A DNA stretch of 64,000 nt from Whalleya microplaca (GCA_022497155.1 MU385739.1:124001-188000), one strand, 5' to 3'; counted from the first letter of the stretch, positions 33,065 through 44,498 are shown. Notes: generated by a model from the sequence alone, not told the origin. Numbers and translations: made by a program.

Positions 33065-35290
33065 TTACAACTTACTCCCCTCCCTCTCCGGCCCCTGCAC
33101 CAACGCCCCACTCATGAGAAACTCCCCCCTATCCCCATCTCCATCTCCCTCACCACCCTCACCTCCACCCACACCTCCGCCCCCAAATCCACCACCACCC
33201 ACGACCCCAAACCCACGCACCCTCGCCGGGCGCCCCAGCATAACCATCTCGCGCCCGCCGTTGGTCCCCCACCAAGCGACGCCGACGGCGGCGCGCTCGA
33301 CGTCCATCTCCCCCGCGACCAACACATCGCAGAAGCGGCGGCGCGCGACGTCGCGCATGCGCGGGTCCGCGATCGCGTTGAGCGCCTCGGCGGCGCGCGT
33401 AAGCCACTCCTCGACGGCGGGGAGGGGCAGGTAGGGCAGGGCATCGACGAGGGCGAGGACGAGGGCGGTCTGCTCCGAGATCGGGGGGTCCGCCCCCACT
33501 CCCGCGGCCCCGGATGAGCCCTGGGATGATGGGAGTGAGGGCGGGGGGGAAGATGAGGGTGAGGGGGTCAAAGGGTAAGTGGTGCAATTGCCCGGAGCGG
33601 CGCGGAACCGCAGCGTCTCGAGGAGCGTCTCGGAGAGGTCCGGGTGCGTGGTCGAGATCGGGTACGGTGGGCTCGTGATCTGCATGACGGTGCGGAAGGC
33701 GAGGCGGAACTGGCGGGGGGAGATGCGCGCGGGGAAGGCGGACAGCAGCGTGTCGATGTAGAAGGGGATCAGGGAGGCGGCTAGCGCGCCGTGCTGCGGG
33801 CACGAGAGCACCGAGAGCACGGCCGAGTGCGCGGATTCGAAGAGCTCGAGGGTTAGCGAGGAGGGGGGGTTGTTGGCTGGGCTGGTCAGCCAGGAGGTCG
33901 GGGATAGGTGTGCGGTTGCGGGCGTGATTATGAGGTTCTCGCAGGCTGGGGTGGGTAGGGAGAGGGGCAGGTGCTCGGCTGTGTTGAGGTAGAATAGGAG
34001 GAGAGCTTGGGTCATGGGGGATGGTACGTCTGCTGGCGGGAGGGCTGGGTGCGTTTCTTGCAGGTAGGCTACGCAGGCGTCGGGATAGCGGGTGAGCGTG
34101 TCGAGAGAGGCGAGATATGTAAATGTGTATACTTGGAAGCTGCTTGCGCCTTGCCGCGTGGATATGAAGGATAGATTGTGTAGGGTGTGTAGTGTCTTTG
34201 CAGCCACTACTGGTGCTACTATATCGTTTCTGATATGAGGGTCTAATAGAGACCGTCCGACGATGGGCTGGAGTGTTGCGACCACCGTGTACAAGATCTT
34301 CCTCAGCAGCTCCCATAGCATTGGCCATGGTCCTTGGAGTATGTCAGGTGATAAGGTCACTGCTTCGACTGACAGATCGATGTTCGATAGTGAACATTGT
34401 GACCACATCTCCAGTAACCTCCCAGTAAAGCCAAGTAGCTCGTCCTGGGCCTGAAGGACGATGTTGGAGTCTGCGGCAAATTGGACGGCGTATGCTGCGA
34501 GCCTCGATAGGGGCCCCATATTCTGTGCCAGGGGCCGAGATTCGAGTCTTTGCAGTTGAGCAATAGAGTGGGAATTAAGACGCCACGTTGGGTTCTGCTG
34601 CTCAAAGGGAACATCGCCAGTAATCGAGGAAATAAATTCGCCATGTTGAAAACCCTCATCTCCAAGCATTGCTTCCACGATAGCTGGTAGGAGGACATTG
34701 CAATGCAGCATATGCTTGTTGGATTCCGATAATATTGGAAAGGCATATGTTAGCGCAAGGACGGTAGCACCACGCCCCAACCACCCGGTCTGTATCGGGT
34801 CCTCCAGTGCTAGGTTGGCAGCTTTGATGACAGCTTGTTCGAGCGTCGAACGCAGGCTCCAGGATAGTGACCTTCGGTCGTCGCTTTCCATACCCATCAA
34901 GACGCCCGTCAGCACCAGTAGGTGCTTCCATCTACTGGAGCGGTCATCTGCCCCCTTCGCAACGGCACGCGCCCAATCTTCCGCATTGACTCCGCTTCCC
35001 ACCTGTGGCTGTCCCGGCGCGAGATTCGCATTGTCCAGCTCGTTCCTCCGCACGTGTATCGCGGCGGTGTTGTATATACTTATGATGCGCAGACACGTGC
35101 GCAGACCGTCGGGCGACTGCCATATAGCCCGCGCGGTCAGGAAATGCGAGGTGAGCAGCGAGAGGTTGAGGGGGTTGTTGAGATTGGTCAGGAGCGTGTT
35201 TGTTGTCCCGAGGATCTTGTCCGTCTCGGCTGGATTGGGGACGCCTTGGTAGGCTCGCAGGACGGTCGTCAATAACCTATCAGTAACCAT
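33065..35290 (-). CDS. PEX8: Peroxin 8, peroxisomal import organiser
   Basis: Luminal peripheral membrane peroxin that links the docking and RING complexes and releases PTS1 cargo from Pex5 in studied fungi. Single exon of 741 aa; the ATG at 35290 is used because the upstream frame opens only at GTG. The N-terminus DRLLTTVLRAYQGVPNP with the following TLLTNLNNPLNLSLLTSHFL is the conserved Pex8 opening. The long alpha-helical body is followed by a Gly-rich tail. The last three residues are Ser-Lys-Leu, a perfect type 1 peroxisomal targeting signal, as Pex8 proteins carry. The C-terminal third is GC-rich with Ser/Pro and Gly low-complexity inserts. Confidence 0.88.
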   Translation of the reverse strand: MVTDRLLTTVLRAYQGVPNPAETDKILGTTNTLLTNLNNPLNLSLLTSHFLTARAIWQSPDGLRTCLRIISIYNTAAIHVRRNELDNANLAPGQPQVGSGVNAEDWARAVAKGADDRSSRWKHLLVLTGVLMGMESDDRRSLSWSLRSTLEQAVIKAANLALEDPIQTGWLGRGATVLALTYAFPILSESNKHMLHCNVLLPAIVEAMLGDEGFQHGEFISSITGDVPFEQQNPTWRLNSHSIAQLQRLESRPLAQNMGPLSRLAAYAVQFAADSNIVLQAQDELLGFTGRLLEMWSQCSLSNIDLSVEAVTLSPDILQGPWPMLWELLRKILYTVVATLQPIVGRSLLDPHIRNDIVAPVVAAKTLHTLHNLSFISTRQGASSFQVYTFTYLASLDTLTRYPDACVAYLQETHPALPPADVPSPMTQALLLFYLNTAEHLPLSLPTPACENLIITPATAHLSPTSWLTSPANNPPSSLTLELFESAHSAVLSVLSCPQHGALAASLIPFYIDTLLSAFPARISPRQFRLAFRTVMQITSPPYPISTTHPDLSETLLETLRFRAAPGNCTTYPLTPSPSSSPPPSLPSSQGSSGAAGVGADPPISEQTALVLALVDALPYLPLPAVEEWLTRAAEALNAIADPRMRDVARRRFCDVLVAGEMDVERAAVGVAWWGTNGGREMVMLGRPARVRGFGVVGGGGFGGGGVGGGEGGEGDGDGDRGEFLMSGALVQGPEREGSKL

Positions 35291-35924
35291 TTTCGATCCC
35301 CAAGCCCAGTGCACTACACGGGAAGACAGATCATCACTTGGAAAGAGGATTGGGTGAGTCGAGGCTGTGTATCGCAGTGTATCGATAGGTACAGAATAGT
35401 GTCACAAATGGCGAGTACCTGACGTCGGCAGAAGATGTTCGTTTTGCCGAGGCTCGACGCTAAGACAGAACTCCCCCTGCAGTTGTGGAGCTGCAGCTTC
35501 TGCTCCTAGCGTAGACCCCTGATCGTTGATGCCAATTCGGCATTCAGCTTCTGAGAGAGCTCCACCTCTACATACTGCTACATACCTATCCATCACTTCC
35601 TCTCTCCTGATCTTGTTACCTATTCTTCGGTTTATCTAGTCGTGCATTCGAAGCAGAATCCACACGGCCGGATGGCTTCTCGACCGTAAGAAATGGGATT
35701 CATATTAATGACCTATAGCAGCTGACCCGATATGCAGGGCAAACTGCGTAAATTATCCACCCGCGGACTATCACAGCCCTAGGTTCCCATCCCTCTGCTG
35801 GCCTCCTCAAAGTCACCCGGAGTGCGCTCTCTATTCCGTCTGGGACTCCTGGCGATACACTCTTCTCTGGACCTTGATCCTTCACGCCGTATGCCACCTA
35901 GGTTCCTCGGGCATCGCTTTGTGT
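35291..35924. other. Intergenic region between divergent genes
   Basis: Promoter space of Pex8 (-) and of the small membrane protein (+). No frame supported; the 64-65-codon minus frames here have no features. Confidence 0.5.
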
Positions 35925-36222
35925 ATGCAGATTGGGAAGAGACGGTCGATATGGAAGTACTTATTGACTATCCCCATCATCTACGCCGTGGTTGCCGGAG
36001 TTGAGGCGCTTTTTGCCGGGAGCATTGTCGGCCTCGTGTACGCAGCTTTCTCCCTTCGTATTTCTGCCTCTATATGTCTACTAATATTCTTTTTTCTGTA
36101 GACTTGGTGCTGTCTATATTACTGGTTGTTACAACTTGTCGACATGGATACCATTCATCTGGGGATGGATCAATGTCCTGATTCTGATTGTCTCATCTTT
36201 CACCATCCAAGGAGGCCTCTAA
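35925..36222 (+). CDS. Small two-TM membrane protein, 77 aa
   Basis: Two exons, 35925-36037 and 36102-36222, are split by a 64-nt intron (GTACGC..TTTTTTCTGTAG). The join gives GSIVGLV-LGAVYITGCY and 77 aa in all. A short basic N-terminus (QIGKRRSIWKY) precedes TM1 (YLLTIPIIYAVVAGVEALFAG). TM2 is WIPFIWGWINVLILIVSSF, and the protein ends TIQGGL. It looks like a conserved small fungal integral membrane protein; I know of no function. The pyrimidine tract, phase match and hydrophobic pattern across the junction argue it is real. Its stop lies only 23 bp from that of the convergent acetyltransferase gene. Confidence 0.72.
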
Positions 36223-36245
36223 GAATATATCATCTACCCGCTACC

Positions 36246-37049
36246 CTAGTTTGGAACCTGAGTCGGGGGTGTCCACCTAGGAGGTAACTCTTCCGGGTTC
36301 ACGCCTCGGACCGGCCCCAAGACTCGAGCTGGGTTTCCGCACGCAATGACAAAAGGGGGCACGTCTTTGGTCACCACGCTACCGGCCCCTATAGTCGACC
36401 CTTTACCAATAGTCACGCCGGGAAGGACGACGACGTTTCCGCCGAGCCAGCAGTCCTCCCCTATGTTGATCGGCGCACCGTCCTCGGGACCGTTGGTGCC
36501 GTTGCGTAGCCGGGGATCAGTGGGATGTCTGCCGGAATAGAAGCTGCAATTTGGACCGATCAGAGTTCGCGACCCGACGAATATGGGACAGGTGTCAATC
36601 CAGGTGGAATTAGAATTCACGTAAACATTCTTCCCGAACCTGTGGCTATGAGTGGAAAGGAAGCTGACTGTAGATCTCAGGAGCATATACCTGACGTTAT
36701 ATCCATAATCCATTCTGACTGGAACATCACACCAGACAGCGTCCCCGAACAAGTCTTCGTCTTCTTCCGGTGTTGGTGCCGGTGGTGGCAACGGGGAAGT
36801 GTCATTCAGAATCCTGTGCGGCAGAGGTCAGGAAGCTTATCGCTATGGACCGTGGCTTAGAGGAAACACTTGCGCCTGGAATAATTCTACGAGTTTGCGT
36901 CTAGGAACTTCCCCTGCCGTGTTGAATTGTTTACTTGCTCTTGCGCATCTCTTGCGGTCCTCGATGAGACTGGGAGTGAAGGCAAAGTAGTACTTCCCTT
37001 CTATCATCCGTCGCTTGTTCTCTTCGGTGTCAACTGAGCGTAAATCCAT
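36246..37049 (-). CDS. Maltose/galactoside O-acetyltransferase-like enzyme
   Basis: Acetyl-CoA-dependent sugar O-acetyltransferase of the left-handed beta-helix (hexapeptide repeat) class. Exons 37049-36874, 36813-36691 and 36639-36246 give 230 aa. The N-terminal Mac domain (RRMIEGKYYFAFTPSL..RCARASKQFN) is intact. The second exon is Pro-rich. The third carries the beta-helix with INIGEDCWLGGNVVVLPGVT and IGAGSVVTKDVPPFVIACGNPA. The first intron only fits as GC-AG: donor GCGCAAGTG read as GC|GCAAGT, acceptor CAG|G. That gives the natural join VELFQA-ILNDTSPLPPP. The native acceptor sugar is unknown. Confidence 0.87.
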
Positions 37050-37953
37050 CTTGTTCGAAGAATAAAAATAAAGTAAATCACTGCTGTATATGGAGACTAA
37101 GAGACTACTTAAGTGACACGTAAACTTTCAGCTTGATTTATAGCACGATGTTACGGGTAAGGAGTGTCTTGAGTATGTATATATACGACACCCCGCAATC
37201 CTCTGAGTTAGCTAATCCCCCTCTGCGGGGTCTAATTATAGTACTTATACTAGCCATCATGAGTTTCTAGTATATGAATGTATACTCAGTACTCATGTTT
37301 CCATACTAACAAATCAGTCTAAAGTTATAATCACTTTTCAACCTCATATATATTATTACTTTACAATCCGTTGACCTTTCTATTTGTAACTATCCGTAAA
37401 CTGTAAATACCTTTGAATAATAAATTGTGATGCATTGTAGATTCAGGACCATAGGCAAGGATGGCTACCCCTGGAGCTACTATCCCGTTTCCAGGCGCGG
37501 TGTGACCCCTTTCTGCCAGGCAGAATTCGAGAATCACCAGTTATTTCCTTTCACCGCATTTACTGCCGCGCATCACCGCCCTCTCGCTTCAAAGGTGCGA
37601 CGGTATTGACTTTTGTGCTTTGACTCTATGCGAAGGCTCAACAAAAAGGAACGTGAGTTATCGCACTCACCTAGGGTCGTTGTAGCGATGATGGGACTGG
37701 TGTCATCAGCGCACTTTGTCTTTGTCCTTGACTTTAAGCGATTGACTTGAGAGATTAACAAAAAGAGAGCCGTTGGAACCATAATGGATTCGGCCCCAGT
37801 TAGGTGAGCTTTCTCTTTCGCTCCTTGCAAACCCACGTCAAGCCTGCATCTGGGCAAACACCCCCCATTCTGCCACTTGCGACCTCTCCTCTCCTATGCA
37901 CCCAAGTCGATTCTAGCGAATTGTGACTTCCTGCCTATCCTGAAGCGAACAAA
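37050..37953. other. Divergent promoter region
   Basis: AT-rich from 37050 to 37430, then richer. It separates the acetyltransferase (-) and ICMT (+) starts. No gene recognised. Confidence 0.55.
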
Positions 37954-38919
37954 ATGTCTGAGACCTCTCCACCACGTACATCGGCGACCGCGACCGCGAC
38001 CGCGCCCTCGACACCGGCCCTGACCGGGCTCACTCCCCTCCACGAACACGACGAGGACGAGGTGTCGTGGGCGACGGGCTTCAGCCGACGCCGCTCCCTA
38101 GCACATCTCGCCGCCATCAACACCCGCGCCGTGGACAAGAGTGCTGACAACCTGCTCCCGCTGCTCAGCCCCGTAGCGCAAAGCGCCCAGATGACGCCCG
38201 ACAAGCCCTACTTCCCGGGGCAGCCGAAGTCGCTCGAGGGCATCGCGATCCGCTCGTTCTGCCTCGGCATCACGCTCGCGTCGTCCGTGATCAGCATGGT
38301 CCTGATCCTCGTCCTCACCTCTTCCCCCCTCTGGCGCCTGCCGTTCTTCTTCGCCGCCCTGTCGGCCTTCCACTTCCTCGAGTTCTGGACGACGGCCAAG
38401 TACAACACGCCGGTCGCCACCATCGGCTCGTTCCTGCTGACGGCCAACTGGCCCGCGTACGCGATCGCCCATGCATCGGCGTCGATCGAGTGCCTGTTCA
38501 CGAAGCTGTTGTTTCCGAACCGGAACTGGGCGCCCTACTACACCGGTCACCTGGTGCTGTTCCTAGGGTTGGTCTTGGTGTTTTTGGGGCAGTTCGTTCG
38601 CAGTGCGGCTATGGTCCAGGCTGGCCAGTCGTTCAACCATACCGTTCAACACCGCAAGAAGGACACCCACACTCTCGTCACCACAGGCCTGTATGCGTTC
38701 CTGCGGCATCCGGCATACTTTGGATTCTTCTACTGGGGCATAGGCACGCAGATGGTCCTGGGCAACCCGATTTGCTTCGTGGCCTACACGATTGTGCTGT
38801 GGAAGTTCTTCTCATCGCGAGTGAAGCATGAGGAAGTGCTGCTCATCCGGTTCTTCGGGAACGATTACGTCGAATACAAGAAGAAAGTTGGAACGATGGT
38901 GCCCTTTGTGGGGAGATGA
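37954..38919 (+). CDS. STE14: Protein-S-isoprenylcysteine O-methyltransferase
   Basis: ER-membrane enzyme that methylates the C-terminal prenylcysteine of CaaX proteins such as Ras and the a-type pheromone. Single exon of 321 aa. The N-terminus is a Thr/Ala-rich hydrophilic extension of about 95 residues. TM helices follow from about residue 105 (IRSFCLGITLASSVISMVLI). The catalytic core has GLYAFLRHPAYFGFFYWG, and the cofactor/C-terminal motif is HEEVLLIRFFGNDYVEYKKKV. Both conserved segments (RHP-Y and the EE..FG..Y.EY pattern) are intact, so it should be active. It stands alone with normal spacing. Confidence 0.93.
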   Translation: MSETSPPRTSATATATAPSTPALTGLTPLHEHDEDEVSWATGFSRRRSLAHLAAINTRAVDKSADNLLPLLSPVAQSAQMTPDKPYFPGQPKSLEGIAIRSFCLGITLASSVISMVLILVLTSSPLWRLPFFFAALSAFHFLEFWTTAKYNTPVATIGSFLLTANWPAYAIAHASASIECLFTKLLFPNRNWAPYYTGHLVLFLGLVLVFLGQFVRSAAMVQAGQSFNHTVQHRKKDTHTLVTTGLYAFLRHPAYFGFFYWGIGTQMVLGNPICFVAYTIVLWKFFSSRVKHEEVLLIRFFGNDYVEYKKKVGTMVPFVGR

Positions 38920-39992
38920 GGAAGAGAGTTTACGATGAGATTAGATCTATATACCTAGGCAACGGCGTTTCGGGGGGCAAGAACGACCTCTAGGATTGTT
39001 TTAGACTTCTAGACCTTGTTAGAACCTTCTTTCTTAGGTACAGACGGACAGGGGTGGACCTGCGGCATGCCATTCACGCCTGCCTACTTCACAAAGCCAA
39101 CATTGAATTACAAGGGTAGGTAACCTTGTATCGCCACATGAACGAACCCCGATATCGATACCAATAGATGTAGGCTTACATTCTATAGAAGGGTAGAGAG
39201 ATAGTAATTTGAAAATCATGAGATTCTGTCATGTTGGTTTCTCAATTAAGTTGTCTCATACTCATACTCGGAGGCTTGTGGTTAAATACATGAAACTCAC
39301 ATCTTATGCATTGTCTAGCATATTATGAGAAACACACATGATTGTTAACTAAAGTCTGAATTCACCTTGATGATGAGGGGCTCTTGGGATTCATATCTGA
39401 TTATAACAACTGGTCTATTTTGGGATGTATTCTGAATTAAACATTGAGCTCTACAGAAAGATAAGATAGTATTAGATGCTAAGTCGGAGATAATATATTT
39501 ATACTATGATATAGCTACATGATATGGCCTACTAGTCGCATAAGGCTGTGCAAGCACTGCAAGCACGTTGTGCTATGTATAGAATATTCATGTTCCGCCA
39601 AACTCTTTTAGTGATAAAATGTACCTGTACATGGAAGATTGAAGGGATGCCACATTGCATCTTCAAGGTACCGCAGTTACTGTAGGTACCGTGCGGTAGT
39701 CAACCAGCCACCGCCGTGGCTTATCGATAAGCGGCGATTTACAATACGTAGCATAACGCTGTAGCGTAGCGGCTCTGAATTTTGGAAGGCCACGATTCAA
39801 GTACAATCCTTTTGATTGACATTGGGCCAGCTTGCCTGACTTATAGACCCTCAACTCAACAAGTCAGCTTCAACACAAAGCCCATTGTCTCTTCCCGTCT
39901 TTTCGTTCCCAACTACATACAGCATTAATATAATTTTGATACCCCGCGACCGTTGATTATAGAAAGTCCCTGTTGCAGGGCACGTCTGCACC
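38920..39992. other. AT-rich intergenic region
   Basis: No gene, tRNA or obvious repeat was seen, apart from short palindromes such as TACCTAGG at 38953. Confidence 0.5.
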
Positions 39993-42250
39993 ATGAGTTC
40001 AGACTATTCCTACGACGAGCAGGGCCTATTCTACCCGTTCTTCGTCTTCACCCTGTCGACCATAATCACCCTCCCTCTCACATACAGCCTCCTCGCGCCG
40101 ACCAAGGATGCCGCCGCCCTCGCACCGCGGATACAGACGTCCTACAAGCCCGAACATGCCGACCTGATACAGGCGCAGCGCCAGGCGCAGAAGCGAAAGC
40201 AGCGCAAGATCAAGCGCGGCATTGCCGTCGTGTTGGGCTGGGCCATGATGGCCGGCATGCTCTATCTAATTCTTACTACCCAACGGACGGCCGCGAAGAT
40301 ATGGAACCCCTACGACATTCTCGGTGTATCCGAGGTACGTTTTTACCTTTCTACCTTTCTGCAATTCGTGCTTATTCTAGGCGTAATACTCATATAATTT
40401 GCAGTCAGCGAACGAGAAACAGATCAAGACTCACTACAGGAAACTCGGTCTTGCGTATCATCCCGATAAGGCGAAGCCCGACCCGGCCAAGAACGAGACC
40501 ATTGAAACCCTGAACGATAAATGGGTTGAACTTACCAAGGCGTACCAAGCACTAACTGACGAGGAAGTCCGCAACAACTACATTCAATACGGACACCCCG
40601 ACGGCAAGCAGAGTTTCAGCATCGGTATTGCCCTGCCCAAGTTTATCATCTCGGATGGAAATGGCAAATATGTTGTGCTCATATACGCTATGCTACTGGG
40701 AGTGTTGCTACCTTATTATGTTGGATCATGGTGGTATGGCCTCCAGCGTATGACGCCAGAGGGCGTTCGCACCGAGAGCGCCAGCAACTTGTTCCGCGAG
40801 TATGCGGAGAACATCGACGAAGGAGGTCTTATAACTGCCCTTAGTGTGGGCAAGGAATTCCAAGAGGCTCTGAAGGGAGACAAAGCTGAGTCTGGACTCT
40901 CGAAGATCGAATCGAGGATCTTGGCAGAAGGCGAGATTACCCCTTATGCTGGTGGGCTAACGGTCAAGGACAAGGAGAAGCTGGAGGATCTTGAAAGTGG
41001 TGTCAGGAGAAAGGTCCTGGCCCTGCTATGGGCATACCTCGGCCGCGTGGAACTTGATGACCAGGCTTTGAACAGTGCCAAATACATGGTGGCTCCTCTT
41101 GCGCGAAGTCTTTGCGGCTCGTTCACTGCTATTTCGCTCGCATATGGAAACACAGGTCCCCTGCTCGCTGCGTATCACACCAGCCAACGACTCATCCAAG
41201 CTCTCCCGCCACAGGCATCACCACTCCTGCAACTTCCTTACTTTACGCCCGCCGTAGCAAAGGCTGTCGAGGGCGATTCAAAAACACATTTCACTGTACA
41301 ACAACTAATGGATTTACCTGATTCTCAACGCCGAAGTCTAGCAGTCGGAAAGGGGCTCCTGAGCGAAGAACAATACAAAACGGCAGTCGATGTGGCACGG
41401 CAACTTCCGCAATTAAGAATTGCCAAGGCGTTTTTCAAGGTCGTCGGCGAGCGCCTTATCATTCCGTCATCTTTAGTAACGCTAGTTGTGAAAGGCCGAT
41501 TCATTCCTCCCGGAAGCACAGACATCCCGGCCATCGACGAGCTCGATCTGGAAGATGTCGACCCAGCCGAGGATGACCTTGACGCGCAACGAGGAGTCAA
41601 GAAAGTTAAGGACGCAAATGGCAAAATCGTCAAGGAGCGGGACATCAAGCCCATCTCTCCCCCGGTCACCCACGCGCCGTACTACGCGCGCGAGCACATC
41701 GCGCCGAAGTGGCACATCTTCCTCTCCGACAGCAAGCAGGGCAAGATGGCGGTGCCGCCGTTCCCCTTCACCACCTTCGACAAGCCGATCTTCACCGAGG
41801 ACGGGAAGCCGACGTTCCACATGCAGACCCTGAAGGCGCAGTTCGCGGCCCCGCCCCAGGCCGGCACGTATACCTTCGTCATGCACGCCATCTGCGACAG
41901 CTACGTCGGCTTCGACACCAAGATGGAGGTCACCCTCCGCGTGGAGGACGCCAGCAAGGCCGCGGAGATGGCTGCTGAGGATGAGATTAGTGAACCAGAA
42001 GAGGGTGAGTTCTCCACAATTTTCCTTCCCGCCAGTGATGTTTAGAAGATTTGGTTCGTGCTGACATTGATTTGATCCAGATACCCTGGCCGGCCAGATG
42101 AGCGTGCTGAAGGGCGGGAGCGTCGCGGGCGCCACGAAGCCGAAGAAGCGGAAGGAGGACTCGGACGAGGACTCGGAAGACGAGAGCGGCACCGAGGAGG
42201 AGGTCAGCGATACCAGCGAGACTAACACCGATACCGATGAGGAGTCATGA
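39993..42250 (+). CDS. SEC63: ER translocon J-protein Sec63
   Basis: Subunit of the post-translational Sec61/Sec62/Sec63 channel that recruits the lumenal Hsp70 BiP. Exons 39993-40334, 40405-42004 and 42081-42250 join in phase, giving 703 aa. TM1 is at about residues 13-33 and TM2 at about 75-95. The lumenal J domain spans roughly 105-170 with the essential His133-Pro-Asp. TM3 (YVVLIYAMLLGVLLPYYVGSW) follows at about 208-228. The remaining cytosolic part is the Sec63/Brl1 domain with a beta-sandwich ending YTFVMHAICDSYVGFD. The last exon encodes an acidic Asp/Glu/Ser tail (EDSDEDSEDESG), the usual Sec62-binding region. All elements look intact. Confidence 0.95.
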
Positions 42251-43649
42251 GTTAGTTTTGCGGATCACCCGATTGTGTATGTACCCTTATAAAAACGGTG
42301 GGGGCCCAGATTTTACGACCCCCCACCCGATGTTCCTTACTGGGAAACCTGGATTTGCATGCGACCTCCCTCTCGTGCGTGCGTGCGTGCGTCGGCTGTT
42401 GGGTGGGATATCATCTTTCTTCCTCTCCCAATAACAGTCGATGTGAGATATTATGAAACCGCCAGTTTGCGAATCGGGGGGGGAACCAACACGTATTGAG
42501 AAGTAAGTAAAGTGCGCTACGGCAAATAAGCAAGCAAGCAAGCAAGTAAGCAAAGCATGGGAATGGGCGTCGTGGCGTTTTTATTTATTTTATTAAAAAG
42601 GAAGGGAAAGGGAGACTTGATGATGTATGGGTCCCGTGATAGGGGGGAGGGGGGAGCAATCATCCCATCCCCCTTTTCCTCCTGTGTTGTTATATAAAGT
42701 TGATATCGGTGTTGTTGTTGTTGTTGTTAGTAGAAGAGAGATAATTCCCAAGGTTTTACGTTCACTGCTTACTGTATATGATATGTTGCGCTACGGTTGG
42801 CTGTCTTGACTGTGATGGCTTTGCCTTGTTTTAATGGGTAGGCTAGATGAGCATTTATCATCTGGCTGTTTATGTGATTGTTGTATTGTGAGGGATGGTG
42901 TGAAGGTGTAAAGTAACGAGTCCTTTAGCAAAACACACCTAGTTGTCTTCACACTCTAACTGTTTATACCAGCCTAATTTCTGGTGAAACCCTATAAGCA
43001 AGTTGTCGTGATTGCAAGCTGCAATTGCTGGGCAACAATAGCGGCGTTGCTGTCATGACACAAGCCGATTGCTTTTTGTGATCGATACATATGACTAATT
43101 ATCATAGTTATTGTGTGTGCAATTGTCATTTGGACGCTATCCTGGTTGCAACTAACTAGTCAATCAGCGTTTCAATCAATTCAGGCCAAGTCAATTTTTA
43201 TATATAACGCCTTAAATTGAAGATATTCATGCTTTGCCTTGATCAGTCACCTATCAAACTTCCCCCTCAAGTTACCTTTGAACCCACTGAAATAAAATTT
43301 TTGTCAGGGTTTGTTAAAGGAGGCTTGCCGACATAATAGTGTTTTCAACAAGAGTGGCAGTATAGGGAGTATATGGCTGATAATTACTGAAGAAAGAAAG
43401 AGAGAAGGAAAATAGAAAAACGATTTTGACATAACTCAAGTCAAGTCAATTAATAAATTGAATTAATGGAAACGTTGTCTTAGTCAACTAAGTGGTGTTA
43501 ATGTCGATGTGATCTTCCGGAGGGCGAGAAGATCTCCCCTAAATACCAAACACTCGGAAACACTATCTACCCAAGCTCCATAAGAATAAAGAGTACTAAC
43601 AACCTTACTACCCTCTATCGTGACACAAATCGCCATCACTTAGTCGCCT
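42251..43649. other. Intergenic region rich in simple repeats
   Basis: Simple repeats are GTGC (42378-42392), AAGC (about 42526-42552) and GTT (42711-42728), with poly-G at 42475-42482. Repeat copy C lies at 43100-43160. From 42.9 kb onward it is AT-rich with no coding signal. Confidence 0.55.
43100..43160 (+). repeat. Dispersed repeat family, copy C (partial)
   Basis: TATCATAGTTATTGTGTGTG followed by CAATTGTCATTTGGACGCT is near-identical to one end of copies A and B, then diverges. Probably a truncated copy. Confidence 0.5.
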
Positions 43650-44498
43650 CTAGTTGGTCGCCTCTCGCATTCTTCTCTGCCTCTCAAGTTGTACTGTCCT
43701 GTCAAAGACAAATGTTGAAATCATATGATAGCAGAATAGGCCGAACCAAATTATCAAAATCGAACCCGAAGCCAAAAATAGTGCCACGAGACTCGCAAGA
43801 GTAATTCCGAAGCCAATGTTCTGGAACTCGTCACTGGCGCCCAGCAAATTCGTCCCCAGCCCCACCTGCAACGCTGACAGCATCACGCTTATGTACACAA
43901 ACCCTACCAGCAGCCATCCGAAATGGCGCTGGAAGAAGGCGGTATACCATGTGCTGCTACTCATATGTCCATATCTGAAGTTCCGACGTGACCACAGCTC
44001 TGGCACCATCCACCGGGTAACCATATTGAGTCGACTAAGGCGCAGCTCGCCGTACTGGTATCGCGGATCCACGTCCACCATAGTCTCCAAGTCAAGTGTC
44101 TCCAGAACCTCTCTAATAAGTGCCGTCCATCTATTCCAGTCTACAGTTGGCGATAACAGTTTATTTTCTAGTGCCAGAGCGAGGTCGCTCGGGTGCGCGA
44201 CCAGCCAGGCATAGCTAAGAAGCATACTGCATGCGGAGGCGTGTAATGCAGGGTTGGCGCATAAGTACGTCTCCCAGAACTCATGGCATAGTAAAAATTC
44301 GGGAAGGGGTTTGATGAAAATGCGGTTCTCATGCCAGACCAAATGCTCGTCAGGTCGCTCTGTGAGTACGATGGTGCGGTTCATTACATATTGGCGATGG
44401 AGCGGTCGCCCTGGTATCGGTAGCCCTGCCAGCCAGAGATACTTGTGTAAACGTGAGAGCTTATGAGTTCGGAGTTCTATCTCCAGGTAGGCGGTCAT
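43650..44498 (-). CDS. Fungal membrane protein, DUF6601-like
   Basis: Single exon of 282 aa with ATG at 44498; the frame is open upstream without another Met. The N-terminal half is soluble with the conserved-looking block HKYLWLAGLPIPGRPLH, then ENRIFIKPLPEFLL and a Cys/Trp-containing helical section. The C-terminal third has two TM helices (WLLVGFVYISVMLSALQVGL and GITLASLVALFLASGSILII). It ends in a basic cytosolic tail (ERQRRMREA). The pattern resembles a fungal family annotated DUF6601, recalled rather than searched. No molecular function is known. It is divergent from the NLR-like gene, with about 110 bp between their starts. Confidence 0.65.
   Translation of the reverse strand: MTAYLEIELRTHKLSRLHKYLWLAGLPIPGRPLHRQYVMNRTIVLTERPDEHLVWHENRIFIKPLPEFLLCHEFWETYLCANPALHASACSMLLSYAWLVAHPSDLALALENKLLSPTVDWNRWTALIREVLETLDLETMVDVDPRYQYGELRLSRLNMVTRWMVPELWSRRNFRYGHMSSSTWYTAFFQRHFGWLLVGFVYISVMLSALQVGLGTNLLGASDEFQNIGFGITLASLVALFLASGSILIIWFGLFCYHMISTFVFDRTVQLERQRRMREATN

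Noticed and set aside
33159..34328. 389-codon minus frame overlapping Pex8
   Set aside because: Alternative frame of Pex8 in GC-rich sequence; Pex8 in the main frame is clearly the gene.
36814..36873. Apparent frameshift between exons 1 and 2 of the acetyltransferase
   Set aside because: No GT donor gives the right phase, but a GCAAGT donor does, so a GC-AG intron explains it without mutation.
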